NCBI GenBank assembly: GCA_930367215.1
Contig: OV884056.1
Coordinates: 93,817,285-93,881,284, forward strand
Source: Pollenia angustigena
Taxonomy: Eukaryota > Arthropoda > Insecta > Diptera > Polleniidae
Direction of reading: 5' to 3'
DNA: 64,000 bases
Shown piece after piece: positions 1 to 17,879 of this stretch. Each line of letters begins with the position of its first letter. Position 1 is the stretch's first letter. The translations under genes were made by a program, and so were the position numbers. The notes beneath the pieces were generated by a model. It was not told where the DNA came from, did no database searches, and saw only the letters and a list, made by a program, of their open reading frames with translations.

Positions 1-540
1 GGAACTACATACGCTCAAAAATATGTACATAAGAGTGGGTCGACCTCCATACAATAAACAAGTTTGTGCCTTGAATGGAAGGTACATATGTCAATAATGT
101 TTCTTAAACAGTTAAAATTGTATAACCACGCCTCCATATGCAGCCATTTTGTTGTTGTATATAGCGCTGCATTTTTTAGTCCGATCACATCGTATCGCAT
201 AGTACGTACTCCCTCTAAAATTGGAGTTTAAGAATTACTCTGGATTTCTGATCGATATTTTTGCTTGCATTAGCAAGGCATCGACACACTGGTAAAATCA
301 ATCTGCAAAAAGTTCGGGTCACTTTCCGCTTATTATACTTTTACACTTGAAAATTTATCTGACAGCACAGATAATTATACGTTCGTAGGATGCCAAATAG
401 AAAACGGTCTTAAATTAAGATTTAAAGAAAAAATAATATACGGAAAGTGGTGCAAGCTAAATTTGCAAGCAAGTTTTAAGACTGCAGTAATTTTAGAAGA
501 AAAAATATTACTGTTTTGTTAAAATAGGTAAGAAAACAAA
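1..540. other. Unrecognised AT-rich stretch
   Basis: No family motif or repeat structure recognised. It is presumably part of a long Pkc98E intron, because the upstream exons of that gene are missing from the window. Confidence 0.3.
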
Positions 541-569
541 CGACATTTGTACCGAAATGCGTGAACATA

Positions 570-840
570 TTTTAAAATTTTTAAAATTGTTGGACGTGTC
601 AGTTTACAGTGCAAACTGTAATAAAACACTTGTCTGAGTCTCAATCCCTAAGAAAGCAAGCCAAAAACTGGACGTCCACCCGAAATTACCTTACGAGTTT
701 AGCAATCTATAAAAACTGTTGTAAGTTAAAATCCTAAATCAACAGCCGTGGAAAAGCGGATTCCATAGCCACGTACCAAGAAGAAAACCTTAATTTGGGA
801 TATAAACAGATAAAGGCGACTCTACTTCGCACTTAAGTAT
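570..840 (+). mobile_element. Decayed Tc1/mariner-type transposase N-terminus
   Basis: Translation across two in-frame stops near 664-775 reads GRPPEITLRV then QSIKTVV then NPKSTAV, the style of the GRP hinge and following helices in Tc1-type transposases. Broken by stops; no inverted repeats found. Tentative. Confidence 0.4.
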
Positions 841-1013
841 GTACACTCAAAAAAGTTTTACATTAACTGTTTGTAGTTTGTTTTAACATTTTTCCGTTTA
901 GTTAAAATTAAACCAAAATAAAGTTATTTTTTTTGCTTTTCAACTTTTTAGGCACGTTGTTTAGAAAACAAATTACAAAAGGCGAACGAAATTTCCGTTC
1001 ATTTAAAATATAA

Positions 1014-1049
<36 letters not shown>
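1014..1049. repeat. Poly(T) run
   Basis: More than 30 consecutive T at 1015-1048, possibly the tail of a minus-strand retroposed sequence; no body recognised. Confidence 0.7.
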
Positions 1050-1050
<1 letters not shown>

Positions 1051-1305
1051 TTATTTAAAAAAACATAGTTTGTTTGATTTGTTTTTCATAAGAAAAAAAT
1101 CGACCTTTCAAAGGAAAACAAATTTCCGGAAAAATAGACAAAATCAATTGGTAAGTATAAATTGTTTTTTTAAAAATCTCGTTTTTAAATCATATCAGAT
1201 TACATTTTTTCAGGAGTGGTATTATACATTCAATTTTTCTGGAGATAAGAATTATTTAATTTAAACAAGGTATGGACATACATATGTGTATATGTATTTT
1301 TTAAT

Positions 1306-1491
1306 ACTAGATGACCCGTGCGACTATTTCGCACCGTAATTTTTATCAATGAAAATATTAATTTTTCAATTTCTAATTATTTTTCGTCATTAGTGTTAGA
1401 AATAAGCTTTAAAATGAGATATCATTCATTAAATTTGATGCGGTGGTATGGGAGATATTTGCAACCGACAAAAAAAAGTGCTTTAGAAATA
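1306..1491 (+). repeat. CTAGATGACCCGTGCGA repeat, short form
   Basis: Begins ACTAGATGACCCGTGCGA and ends GTGCTTTAGAAATA. Closely matches copies at 37532, 37724 and 50418-51864. This copy lacks the roughly 90-bp segment just after the leader that long copies carry. The open frame over it is a by-product of repeat identity and is not a gene. Confidence 0.75.
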
Positions 1492-1659
1492 TTTTTTAAT
1501 ATACTTATCGTTACCTTAATATTGAAAGCACTAACTCATGTTTTTTTTGCTAAGCCGATATTTTTGTTTATTTTGATAAAACGGTGGTTAAAAATACTGA
1601 TCCTAAAAAAGCATGAGTTATGGCCTTTCTATATATAGGTAAATATATACATATATATG

Positions 1660-2165
1660 GTCGCATGTCACAACGTCCAAGTTTGTTATACAATAAAATA
1701 TAAAACCTGTATATGAACTTAGTTGTTGGTTGAAAAACCGACGATTAATGTACAAAGTATTCTATGTGACTCGGCTTTAGTAAGCGAAGTTGGTGTTTGT
1801 TTCTCCTCTATGGTATAACAAACACCGGCTGAACAAAAAGCCGAGTCACATGGAATAAAGTTTCTAAATTCGAGAGTTTTAAACTTGGGATTTCAAAATT
1901 TGGCTTTATAAAGTTCGGAATTTGGAGATTAAATATTTTGAAATTCGAGATTAAAAAAAATTCGCGAGTGTGTTAAATCTTTCGTCCCAGAGCTTGACAA
2001 TAATTGAACCAACTACAAATTGATTATAAGTCATTAAATGTGTCATAATCTCCAGGGACATTGTGAAACTTTTAAAAGTGTCATAGGTTCGGTGGACATT
2101 ATGATACTTTTTGATTAGTGATAACGTCCCTTGACGTTATGAAACTGAACGTTATGACATGCCAC
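1660..2165. mobile_element. Possible inverted-repeat element with an inner palindrome
   Basis: GCATGTCACAACGT near 1663 faces ACGTTATGACATGC near 2151. Inside, GTGACTCGGCTTT at 1767 faces AAAGCCGAGTCAC at 1837, enclosing sequence like the foldback at 5655-5950. Low confidence in the outer ends. Confidence 0.35.
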
Positions 2166-2714
2166 TATTTATATAAATATATATTCATAGGTAATAATCG
2201 GTTTAACTGTACAGGTAATCCTCCTATAAAGTCGTAAATACGTTCCAAACGAAAATATATAAATCTATTTGTTCTTAACGTGGGCCATTGTTGAATTCTA
2301 CGTTTTCAAAAATATGAGGTTGGATTCAGCCTACTTGCGAAATCTGGCATTGCAAATTGTCACATTTTTCCCTGCTTATATAAGTAATTTATAATGTATG
2401 TATTTATTTACTTAAATTATATTAACCTTACATATGTATATAAGAACAAGACTTATATGTATTCATAAGTACACATATATCACTAGCTACTATCTACTAT
2501 CACTACTAGATAAACTTTCTTTTTTTTTTAAACTTAAATCCTATATAATAAATAACTATTATGAATTCTGTATTTTTTCGATTTCAGGCTTGTTTCACGC
2601 TCCAGCTAAGAATTTTTTTCTTTTTACTTATTTTTAAGCGTATAAGTTCCTTTTGTTAATATACTTTTTGCTATAAAAATAAAAAATTATTTTCTTAAAT
2701 AAACTTGTTTTCTT

Positions 2715-2980
2715 TATAGTTAAAAATTAGAAACAAAGGTTAAAATCCGTACTTTTTACGGAAATTGTAGTTTGTTTTTTTGATAGTTAAATTTTTGAAA
2801 CGAAAGTTAAAATCCGTAATTTTTATGGAAATTGTAGATTGTTTTTTTGATAGTTAAATTTTTGAAACGAAAGTTAAAATCCGTAAATTTTACGGAAATT
2901 TTAGTTTGTTTTTTGATAGTTAAATCTTTGAAACAAAAGTTAAACTCAGTCATTTCTACTGGAATTAGAGAGTTATTTTT
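2715..2980. repeat. Four tandem copies of a 66-67-bp unit
   Basis: Units start at about 2715, 2782, 2849 and 2915 with GATAGTTAAATTTTTGAAAC or a variant, followed by AAAGTTAAAATCCGTAA. The first and last are the most diverged. Confidence 0.75.
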
Positions 2981-3734
2981 TAACATTTAAAAATAAAAGT
3001 GTTTTTAGTCTGATTTAAATGAAAAATGAGTTGACCGGGTTTTAAATGAATTTTCATTTGTTTTATATTTCATTTTACGTTGATTTTACCTACATAATAT
3101 TTTGAGTGTATGTGGGCAAATCAGTAGTCTTAAATTTAAATAATGAAATAAATATTTTCTTTCATTTAAAAAAGTTTAATTTATTTATTGTTGTAAATAT
3201 CACCAATTTTTGGAAAATCAAAAAATTTTTAAGGCGTACGTACTATTATCTGTGTGACTGTACATACAGTGTAGTAAAAAATTACACCGTTCTTCCAAAA
3301 CTTCCAAAAAACTAGTGTTATCACGCAAATATCTTCTACATAAATATATGTTGATGTGCAGCAAAAGATCTTCTTTATGTATTTATTTCATTTATTGCTA
3401 TTATTGTTAACATTTTCATTCAACATTCTTATTTTTTCTAATTTACTAACACTTTTATGAAATAATTTGCTTTTGAAATTAATTTAAATTTTTGAAAACA
3501 AAAGCCAGGGTTATCCACAAACACAAAACCTTTATATGAAAAAATAATAGAAATGTACATATATTAATGCATTGGCAATAATGTTGATTCACGCAAGAAA
3601 AAAGCTCTATTTATGTCAACCATGAATAGACGAAAGCTTTTAAATGTTTTTTAAAAACCAAATGTTGAACATTATCGTATTAATACGAAAACTTCAAGTG
3701 AGAAGACTTATGTTTTACAAAAACAGGCTGCTAG

Positions 3735-4176
3735 TTAGGCTTGAGTTCATCAAATTTAATTTTCATTAAATTATTTTTACTGGATGTCTACGAAAGTGGG
3801 CAAAGAACATAATAAACAAATGTATTCAGGTTTTCAAGACAAAGTCTTGACAGAAAGAATACGAAAAAAACAGAGGAAAAGGAGGCAAATTGAAAATTGA
3901 TATTTACAGCAACTTGCGAACCACAAGTACCACTGGTGTAAGATTTATGTTTGACTGTTGGCTGGCAGGCACCGCAGTGGTGCAGAGGTTAGAACTCAAA
4001 GAATTCTGATGAAAGAATGTGGTAATTCTTAAAACATATAAATTCAACCCAGGTTCGAGCTCCAGCTCAGTCAGGAGAATTATCAATAAATATTAATAAA
4101 AATTTTATGTTGTAAGTATTCCTTCCTTAAGTAAAAATAATTTAATGAAAATTAAATTTGATAAACTCAAGCCTTA
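3735..4176 (+). mobile_element. tRNA-like repeat with 46-bp terminal inverted repeats
   Basis: Left end TTAGGCTTGAGTTCATC (3735-3780) is an inverted near-match over 46 bp to the right end at 4131-4176. Flanks are CTAG and CTAA. The interior carries an A-box-like TGGTGCAGAGGTTAG (about 3981) and a B-box-like GGTTCGAGCTCC (about 4051), then a body shared with copies at 47.3-50 kb, 53-55 kb and 62.2-62.6 kb. Confidence 0.65.
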
Positions 4177-4253
4177 CTAAATATATCAAAAAATTGAAAA
4201 TTAACATTTCAACTAAAAATCACGATTGTTCTTAGTTGAATATGTATACATTA

Positions 4254-5264
4254 GGGTGTTCATTTAATCGGGCTTTTGCTTGAATCGGTTAATCGCTCGA
4301 TTAATTAACCGAGGTTTTGGCTTGATCGGTTAATAATTGGTTAATTTTGTTATTGATCGGTTAACCGATTAATAAAGTTTCGTTATATATTAACTAATCC
4401 CAATAAAAAAAATTGCAAAAATTATTTATTATTTGGAGTTTGTTAGTAAAAAAAAAACAATAACATAACAAACAAAACTATTCTTAAACTAAAAAGAGCA
4501 AACAAAAAAAAAATAATTCATAAATATGTAATACTATTTCTATAGTTTAAGGAGGTCTTATAAAATAATCTTTTAGAAAAATAATTTGGTTTAAATGTTT
4601 AGAATTTAAGCGATTCTCTTCTTTAGTTTAGATAAAACTTAACTTGGAAAAAATTTCACTAATCGAACATGTTGGAAAAATCGAATGCAACCCATAATAT
4701 TTACAAAATATCTTATTTCTCAGTCCTTTTCCTGGATAAACATATAAAATCTTTCATTATGCCATTAGAGTTCTGTTTAATTTTTTAAAATTTGTAAAAA
4801 TTTTAATTGTTTTGGTTAATTCTGTCAAAATATTGTTTGTGTTACAATCGAGAGTTTCTTCTGTTGTCAGGTCATCAACTGACTCATCCTGGCAAAGTTC
4901 AGCACCGAACATTCTGCAAAAAATTTATTTCGGAATTCCTAAGTTTCTGATGTTGTACTGTATTTTAAGAATGTATTGCTAGAAGGAAATATATTGTGTG
5001 AAAAAATATTTTTCTAAAAACATACCTTTTACATATGAGACAAAACAAATAATTAAAAACACAAAAAAATGTTACAATACTACAAAAAATTAAAAATTTT
5101 GTAACATCGGTTAATCGACTGAAATAACCGGTTTAATCGTTAATCGAAAATAGCCGATTCAATTAACCGATCAGTTAATCAATAGCCGTTTCAATTAACC
5201 GATCAGTTAATCGGGTAGTAATTAATCGGTTAACCGATTACTGTTAACCGAATGAATACCTTAC
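4254..5264 (-). mobile_element. hAT-derived element with transposase remnant
   Basis: Ends are inverted (GGGTGTTCATT near 4255, GAATGAATACC near 5250) and each end is filled with reiterated CGGTTAATCG/CGATTAACCG motifs. On the minus strand about 4550-4675 translates to IFSKLSFI then, after one stop, TKEENRLNSKHLNQIIFLKDYF, matching the hAT C-terminal dimerisation helix pattern. A further open stretch (MFGAELCQDESVDDLT) lies near 4790-4920. Broken and inactive. Exact duplication not resolved. Confidence 0.6.
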
Positions 5265-5639
5265 ATATATAACGGGTTTTTCTACAAGAACTTTGTTTTC
5301 TAAAACAAAAAATTTTGATGAAGATGATTCAAATTTTTATTGTATTACGAAGAGAAAAGTTCAGCAATTATGAATGAAATATAATATCTGGCAAGGTTCC
5401 ATGAAATAAAGCCATAGGAAATAAAGTCATATGGCCTTATTTCTCAATTCATTGCTTTTTAACCACCATCCAAGTGCAATAACACCATAATCGCTAAATA
5501 ACCAAAGTGGAAATAACGCCATAACAGTGTAATTTTATGGTTACAAATTGCCAAAAGAATGAGTTGCCATTGTCAAGAAAAAATATGGTACAGTAGGTGG
5601 AAGGGGGAGGTGAGGGAGCACGTCTGGCGGGCCCGCCAC

Positions 5640-5950
5640 AGCATGTTTACAAACTCCAAAGCATAGCCGGCTTTCGGCTGGGCGCAAGGATTTTCTTCTC
5701 TATGGTATAACAAATACCGGCTTCGCTAACTAAAGCTTCTCTACATATGTAGCTTTAGTTAGCGAAGTTAGCCGGTCTTTGTCATACCATCGGCTATGCA
5801 GAGAAGCTTTAGTCAGCGAAGCCGGTGTTTGTTATACCATAGATGAGAAAATCCTTGCGCCCGGCCGAAGGCCGGCTATGCAGACAAGCTTTAGTTAGCG
5901 AAGCCGGTTTTTGTTATTCCATATGGGAGAAAATCCTTGCGCCCAAAAGT
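5640..5950. repeat. Foldback cluster of TTAGTTAGCGAAGCCGG units
   Basis: Three alternating-orientation copies of a unit containing AGCTTTAGTTAGCGAAG, GGTATAACAAA and AATCCTTGCGCCC. Much more GC-rich than its surroundings. A related inner piece occurs at 1763-1852. Confidence 0.65.
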
Positions 5951-6039
5951 GTTTTAATTATATTTTTAATATATGCACCCAGAGAAAAAACAACAAAACA
6001 AGTTTTAAATAAATTAGAATTATGTTAAAACAAAAACAT

Positions 6040-6470
6040 TTAAATGGGAAATAAGGCCATGTATGGCTTTATATCTGGCAAATGTCCACCACGAGCACGC
6101 TGACAGATGTCGATTCTTTCATCAAAGTTTTTAATCACTTTTTGGCAAAATGGCGGGTCTATTTCGTTAATCACATCAATGATTTTGAGTATTAAGGCTA
6201 CAATCGATTCAATTGGCTCCGTATAGACTCTTAACCGTAACATGGCCCCACAAAAATAATCAAGTGGTGTTAAATCACATGATCTGACTTAGCCACTTAA
6301 CACCTGATGTTTGTGAAATTATGCGATCGGGAAATTTCGTTTGCAATAAATTGATCGTTTCATTGGCTGTGTGTAGTGTAACTTTAACAGAACCACTATT
6401 TTCACAGTGGATTTTAATTATTTGAATGCGATTTTTGAGCGAAATTGAATTCATTGTAACAATTGCCAAA
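6040..6470 (-). pseudogene. Mariner-like transposase remnant with internal deletion
   Basis: Minus-strand translation starts MNSISLKNRIQIIKI, runs directly into TANETINLLQTKFPDRIIS, then WLSQIM, stop, LFLWGHV, and ends DICQRARGGHLPDI. This is the start and end of the mariner-like transposase group often annotated as DUF4817/Tc3-like in insects; the catalytic core is missing. Confidence 0.65.
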
Positions 6471-6499
6471 AATAAAGTTCTTATTTATTGAAAACCCTG

Positions 6500-7560
6500 A
6501 TTTATCATTGCACCGGTTAAACGCCTGAAGTTAAAAAATTTGGACCGAAGGTTTGTCTAGTCTCTTGGCGAATCGACCCAATAAGACGAGATTTTTTGAA
6601 ATTCAAATGTAAGAACGTGTTAATTCGCTAACCTCGAAATTCGAACTTTTAGTGGATGATATAAAATTCATTTACATACTTTACTTTTCTGTTCTACATG
6701 TGGTACTGAGTGAATTAGAACCAATAAGATGAAAAATGCTAGTAATGTTAGTAGACACTAGGGATGCCAAACGGGAAATCCCGGGATTTTTCGGGATTTT
6801 TAATATATCAAGTTTTGTGTACAAAAATGTTCGTTTTTATTAAATGTTTATACTTTATAAAAAAAATATTATTAAAAATTTTGTTTTTGTTTTAAATGTA
6901 AGTTGAACGGACGAGTAAGACGCTCGTGTTCTATAAAGTACACATATATTTCAGTTGTATTTTGTATTTTTAAAATTCTTCTTTTTCTTTTTTAAAAATA
7001 TATGTTATATATCGTTAGCTAAAATGCAAAAAGGCGTAACTATCAAAAATATAATTTTACAGTAGAAGCAAAAAACTTTATAAAATGAAAACTATAAACT
7101 TGTCAGAAAAACATGTATTTTTAAGTCGTCCATGGAATTCTTCAAATAATTTTCAAGGAAAACCATTTCATTATATTTTGTTAGAAAAAAAGTGAAATTT
7201 CGTGGTTTTGTATTAATAAAATCAACACACTAGTAGTTACATCCCTTTGTTTTTTGTTAATAAAAGCGTAATTTTTGATCGCATAAGTGTAAAATTTTGT
7301 CAAGACATGTAGCCTTCATAATAATCAATCAAAAACTCGATTTTGAATTTTTTGTTAGCTACGCCTTTTTGCATTTTAGCTAACGATATATGTAATACCT
7401 TTTGACATTTCATAAATAAATATTTCGGGATTTCAAAATCCCGTATCCCGGGATTTTCTAAAGTCAATCCCGATTGGCATCCCCAGTAGACACATAAACT
7501 TTGGCATATGAATATGTCAATTAATGAAAGGGAGACACATGAAACTTTTTTAAATTAATC
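6500..7560 (+). repeat. Dispersed repeat split by a hAT-type insertion
   Basis: 6500-6758 and 7486-7560 match the two ends of the 17880-18600 repeat (for example AATCGACCCAATAAG against AATCGATCCACTAAG, and AAACTTTGGCATA near 7498 against 18548). The interruption is the element at 6759-7485. Confidence 0.55.
6759..7485. mobile_element. Non-autonomous hAT-type element, 727 bp
   Basis: Ends TAGGGATGCCAAACGGG and GATTGGCATCCCCA are inverted, and the 8-bp direct repeat GTAGACAC flanks both sides (6751-6758, 7486-7493). Subterminal regions are built from reiterated CGGGATTT motifs. An interior segment (about 7070-7180) is also found at 36270-36390. No transposase seen. Confidence 0.88.
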
Positions 7561-7874
7561 TTTGCACTCTAAAAAGCAAATTCGAAATATTTCTGTATTG
7601 ATCTTAAAATTGTTTAACTAACGGTCAACCAATTTCACCACATTTATTTATAATTAACTGTCAAAATCATTTTGTTAACTAGAAATTAAATTAATAGTTA
7701 GTTTTAACTGAGCTTGGTGAAATTGGCCGTCAAAGACATATTATTTTGCATAAATATTTATTTGAACTGATATAAAGATAACGTTTACTTCAAAATAGTT
7801 TTCACCAAATTTCATCAAACACTTTTTATTTAATTTCACTTTAACTTACATAGATGAATCGCTTAATACACGCA

Positions 7875-8124
7875 CACTAAATCATAAACAGTCACAACTC
7901 ACAATTTCTCAAAATCGTTTTTTCTTTTATTCACAAAACAGGTACCAAATCAAATCTCTAACGATTACAAACATTGCGTTTGCGTCAGTACCTTATATAA
8001 CTGGAAAATCCCGTTACAGTGGAACTCAATTTGATTATAAAATTACAACCATATTTTTAAAAACAATTTTTTACCTCTCCTGAACATTTGTGAATTTTGA
8101 GTTGTGACTGTTTATGATTTAGTG
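7875..8124. mobile_element. Inverted-repeat element, CACTAAATC ends
   Basis: CACTAAATCATAAACAGTC at 7875 faces GACTGTTTATGATTTAGTG ending at 8124; arms continue about 35 bp with some mismatches. It lies in the Pkc98E intron just before the first visible exon. No clear target duplication. Confidence 0.7.
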
Positions 8125-8382
8125 AGCGACATAATGTTTTGGCATGTTTATTAATATTTTTTCAACTATATGTACAACTAAAATTTTATTTGTTTAAAGT
8201 TTATTTTGGGTATATAAATATACAATCTAAATGTTTACTGAGCTTCACTTCATTGCAATAACAATCTATAAAATGAAATGATAAAAGCACCCACTTTCTT
8301 AATTCAATCAAATTTTCAAAAGACTATTTTTTAAATTGTACATCTTTAAAAAACAATCTAATTGTTTTCATGAAATTTTCAG

Positions 8383-13462
<5,080 letters not shown>

Positions 13463-14560
13463 AAACACCCAAAAAAAAAACAAACTAAATATTAACTAAA
13501 ATCCTCAAAAACAAAATCCAAATTCATGATTGTCTTAGGTGTATGACGAAGGTAAAGTTTTTGTTCTCTTCAAAACTATACTTTTAAAATGAAATTATTT
13601 TTCAAAAAAGAAATGTCAAAGAAAAGAGCATAATTAATTTCTACTTAACGTTTTAAAAATTGTTTTAGATATTTGTTTTCTTAAAAGAGAATAAAACTGT
13701 GGTAACTTGTGTCACAGTCGAATTTATTAACACTAATTTTTGTTATCTTAATTCTTCTTGTTAAAGATGGAAAACAAAATTTAACACATCAACAAATCAA
13801 CAAAAAGAATTAAATGTAACAAACTTTTTACCAAATATTATTATTATTATTACTATTATTGTTAATAACACAAACATACAGAAACTCTTCTGTCATTTAT
13901 CACAAGAATATGATAATGATGATTATCAAAACTATTTCAATTTATTTGTAGTTTTATGTCTATGTAATTGTTTTTATTTTTATGATTTTCTATTAACTAT
14001 TGCGTATTTGTTTTAATATTTTCTAAAATGAAAATTATTATTTTTATTCTACTTATAAGTATAGAAAGTTAGGGATTTATACTAGAGTCTAAACAAAAAC
14101 AAACAAACAAACAACACAAATGAAATGAAATTGCCTATAATTAATTAAAAAACAAAACAAATAAAAAATGAAATTACTTAAGATATGTTCCAAAGAAAAG
14201 TTTAAAAGAAGCATAACAAACAAAAATAGAAATTAGAAAACTAATAATAAAACAACAAATATATAAAAACAAAATTGCGTTAAAATGATAAAAGTTTTTA
14301 GAACAGAAAAAAAGAGCATCATTATTATTATATTAGGTAACGAAAATATAACAAGCACAAAGCAACAATTAACAATTCATGGTAGAAAAAATTAGCTTGA
14401 AATTATTTTATTACTTTTATTATAATAATTTTTAAAACAACATGCAAAATTACTAAGAACAAAGAAAAAAAAAACACAAACGGTTTTAAATAAAACCACC
14501 ATCTCTACTCTTTGTATCAACTTTATTTTCTCGCTAACACGAATTTCATTAAAGAATCTC
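13463..14560 (+). other. Probable 3' UTR of Pkc98E
   Basis: The A-rich stretch after the Pkc98E stop has no repeat signature and no long frame. It holds CA- and ATT-rich simple tracts and several AATAAA-type signals (for example near 14245 and 14489). The end of transcription is inferred, not seen. Confidence 0.5.
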
Positions 14561-15214
14561 TTGTTTATTTCTATATTTTCATTGATTATATTAAGATCTA
14601 ATATGCTGTTTTGTCATTTTCAGAAATCTCATTTTTTAATCGAATTTATTAGGAATTTTTACAAAGAATTTCTGCTAAGAATCTTTTCTTTTTTTTATTA
14701 CAACATTAGGAATCTGAACAAATAGAATATTCTTAGTTTTGTAAATGTAAGATCGATCAATTAAAGCAATCGTACTTTTCATATCAAAATGTGGAAGTTT
14801 AAACACTATTTACTATTGAATTGTTCCAAATTCAATTTAATAAATAGGCTTCCTTCCATTTAACTTCTGGCTTTTGTTATGCTAATTTGAAAAAGGTTTT
14901 ACAATGTTGCCATAAATATGCTTAGATTATTATTAAATTATTCTTTGAGAAAATAGTGGCAATATTTTTTACGCGATTTGTGGGAATTTAAATATTTTTT
15001 AAGCAAAAGTGCAATAAATTTTCTTTTGGCATTTTAAAGCCTTATTTCTCCAAAATGTAATGAACAATAAATAGTTGCCCCTTATTCATAAAATATATTT
15101 CAGTTTTATAGGCGGTTAATTAAACAAATTTTCATATAAATTTTATCTTATAAACCTGTTATTAACATGAAACATTTTTTATGAATGAGGCCTTTAGTAT
15201 ATTGCAATTCAAAC

Positions 15215-15480
15215 CAGTGTTCGAAAATAAACACTAAATATCGTTTCTTAATGTTGGGTTCGGTAGATTTGTGGAAAACACAAACGCTAATAGTGTTTTT
15301 GTAGAAAATCATTAAAAAAAATAACGTTTCCCTGTTAGTCATCTTTCGTTCGGTTTTTTTTTTTTTTTTTGAAAATCCACAAACTTCAATGTGTTCGGTT
15401 CGGCTCGTTAATGTTCGTCCCTTTTGGCTGGTAAAAAAAACAAAAAATTTTTACAAAAACAAAATACACATCGAACACTG
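15215..15480. mobile_element. Small hAT-type element, 266 bp
   Basis: CAGTGTTCGA at the left faces TCGAACACTG at the right; flanks ATTCAAAC (15207-15214) and ATTCAAAT (15481-15488) match at 7 of 8 positions. Interior has reiterated GTTCG motifs and a T run. Confidence 0.7.
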
Positions 15481-15488
15481 ATTCAAAT

Positions 15489-16879
15489 ACTTTATATGCG
15501 CTTGAAAGTATAGACTTTATTGTTTAACGACTACTAAATTTTTAGACTTTTTAGCACAACTACCGAAACAAATTCTAAAACCATAACAGGTTTTAGAGTT
15601 TGTTTTGATATTTATATCGAAATTTGCATTTTTAAAAATTTCTGAACAAAGACTTCGTTCGCTTAACTTACAGCCCTTATTACGGTTTACAACTCAACTC
15701 AGTTGAGAAAATTAGAATCGAGCGAAATAAAAATCGATCGTTTTTTTATGAAACGAATTTTATTTTATTCAATAAACCTTTTATAACTCAAAACTTTGTT
15801 TATGAATATGGGGGTTAATATTTAATGCATAGTGTTTTATAACATTTGAAAACAGTATCCGCAAAGAAAACCATAAGCTTTATTTCTTCAAGTTCAATTT
15901 CCAAAACGTTTTGAAATAAGTTAAAATCACTTAAAATAAAAACTTCGAAAATGACAAAAACTATTTTTCAGATCATATTAATTTTTAATATGCTTTGTAT
16001 TAAAAAAAAAAATTATCAATCTTGATCTTTAATGCATTTGAAATTAGTGTTGAATTTTTTTTTTTTTTTTTTTATTTATTCGAATCATTTTAAAAGAAAA
16101 ACGAACAAACGCCGCAGATAAGTTGGAAAATTATTGTTAAACGAAAGAATTTCGTTTTTATTTTTATAGCACAAAATAGTTTACATAAATAAGAAGAACT
16201 TTTCCTTTTTAGCTTAAAAGTATTATTTTTCCTTTACTTACTACATAATGTAATTAGTTTGTTGTACATTAATCCTATTTAGATTTGTAATACATATTAT
16301 CATGTTTAATTGCCATTTATATATAAAAAATTTTTTTTATTTAATTTTTTTCTAGTCAAATGCTCCTTTATTTAGATAAATGAATTGTATTTTAATGCTT
16401 GAAATTGTTTGCATTTTATTATTTTTTTTGTTAAAATTGTTAAAAACAATTATAGAGATTTTTATTTATATACACATTTATTTTATATACATACATATAT
16501 ATATTTTTTTAAGAATATAATTCTTATAATAATTATCATTTAATTTTTGTAGCTTTTAAGTAATTAAAAATATTTATTATTGTTAAAACTTTTATTAAAA
16601 GAAAAACTATTACAAAAACAAAATACCTGATTTGAATTTTTCTAATTTAAAATTATTACTTGATGTTGCTGTCTTGTTAAAATATATTTTAACATTTGTA
16701 AATGAATAAATATTTTTGAAAAAACCTACATACATACATGTTTTTAAGATATGTATTTTGAAAAATTATACTTTGAAAATCGTTAGAATTTTTAAGATTT
16801 TCCTTTCAAATAAAGAAGTTTTTATTTTCAATCGAATGAAAATCTTTTCTAACTTCTGAAATTTAAAATATTTTGGTTC
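15489..16879. other. AT-rich intergenic DNA
   Basis: Simple A/T tracts only; no coding signal, RNA gene or inverted-repeat element recognised. Confidence 0.4.
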
Positions 16880-17028
16880 TTCACGAACGGCGGATTATCA
16901 GGTTATATGGTTATGTAGTTATATTAACAGCAACAAAATATATTTAAAAAAAATTTTATTTTAAATATATTTTGTTGTTGTGAATATAACTAAATAACCA
17001 TATAACCTGATAACTAGCCTTCCGTGAA
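16880..17028. mobile_element. Palindromic element, TTCACGAACGG ends
   Basis: Near-complete hairpin: GGTTATATGGTTATGTAG and CAAAATATATTTAAA face their complements. A diverged copy at about 19805-20072 was later hit by the 140-bp hairpin. Confidence 0.75.
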
Positions 17029-17109
17029 CAACCCAGTTTTTTTTAATTAAATAAAAGGTATACATATATAGTTAGCTTTACTTGAGCAAATAAAAAATAC
17101 GAAATCATT

Positions 17110-17249
17110 CACCCTTATTGTGTTTGGCGTATCTAAAATACGCCTACGACGGTTTGGTAATAGATTAAAGAGAACGTGAACTTTTCTCCTTTAATCTATT
17201 ACCAAACAGTCGTAGGCGTATTTTAAATACGCCAAACACAATAAGGGTG
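17110..17249. mobile_element. 140-bp hairpin element, copy 1
   Basis: CACCCTTATTGTGTTTGGCG to its complement, near-perfect palindrome, flanked by ATT on both sides (17107-17109, 17250-17252). Confidence 0.88.
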
Positions 17250-17879
17250 ATTAACTTTTCTATTTTAAAAATTGTCTATTTAAAATTAAAAATTTGAATA
17301 CTTTCTAGCGGTTTGCTAACATTTTTGTATGTAAATTTTTTAAAGAGAAAATTACTCCTTAGCATTCGTACGAATGTTTAATTTTGATTATTATTATTAT
17401 TAAAGGTGTCTTAATATGTATGTATATGTAGCACAAAAAAAATGTATGACCAATCATGGGCACTTTTTAAAACAAATTTTTATGGAAAATTCGTTCAATA
17501 AACATTTTATAGACTTTAAATACTCTTTATAAAAAAATCGTTAAGAATGTTAAGTTAATAATGTCCTTTGACCTTTACATACTTTATTTTTTTAAATTAT
17601 CTATTCAATTAAAGATAAATCTTAATTCCCTCACCACCAGTAGATCATGTGACCTCAATGGTTTAATTTGTAAATTTGTTAACTTCTAATCATGGGTTCT
17701 GCATATCAAAATCAGATGTGCATGCTACCTGTGATAAATCAGAGGTAGGCGGATTAAACGCTAGACCGCGGTGATCCCTTGGAAATTCAATATTTTGCTG
17801 GCTTAAACTCATATAAGAAAGAAGTAATAATCTTAATCTATATATACATATCGTATATATATTATATATATATAAAAGA

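Noticed and set aside
1318..1638. Frame with MRYHSLNLMRWYG, repeated at 37544, 37885 and 50693
   Set aside because: It falls in CTAGATGACCC-family copies. The frame is shared because the DNA is shared, and it breaks in other copies.
2715..2980. CRISPR-like array
   Set aside because: Four imperfect tandem units with no spacers; this is a eukaryotic minisatellite.
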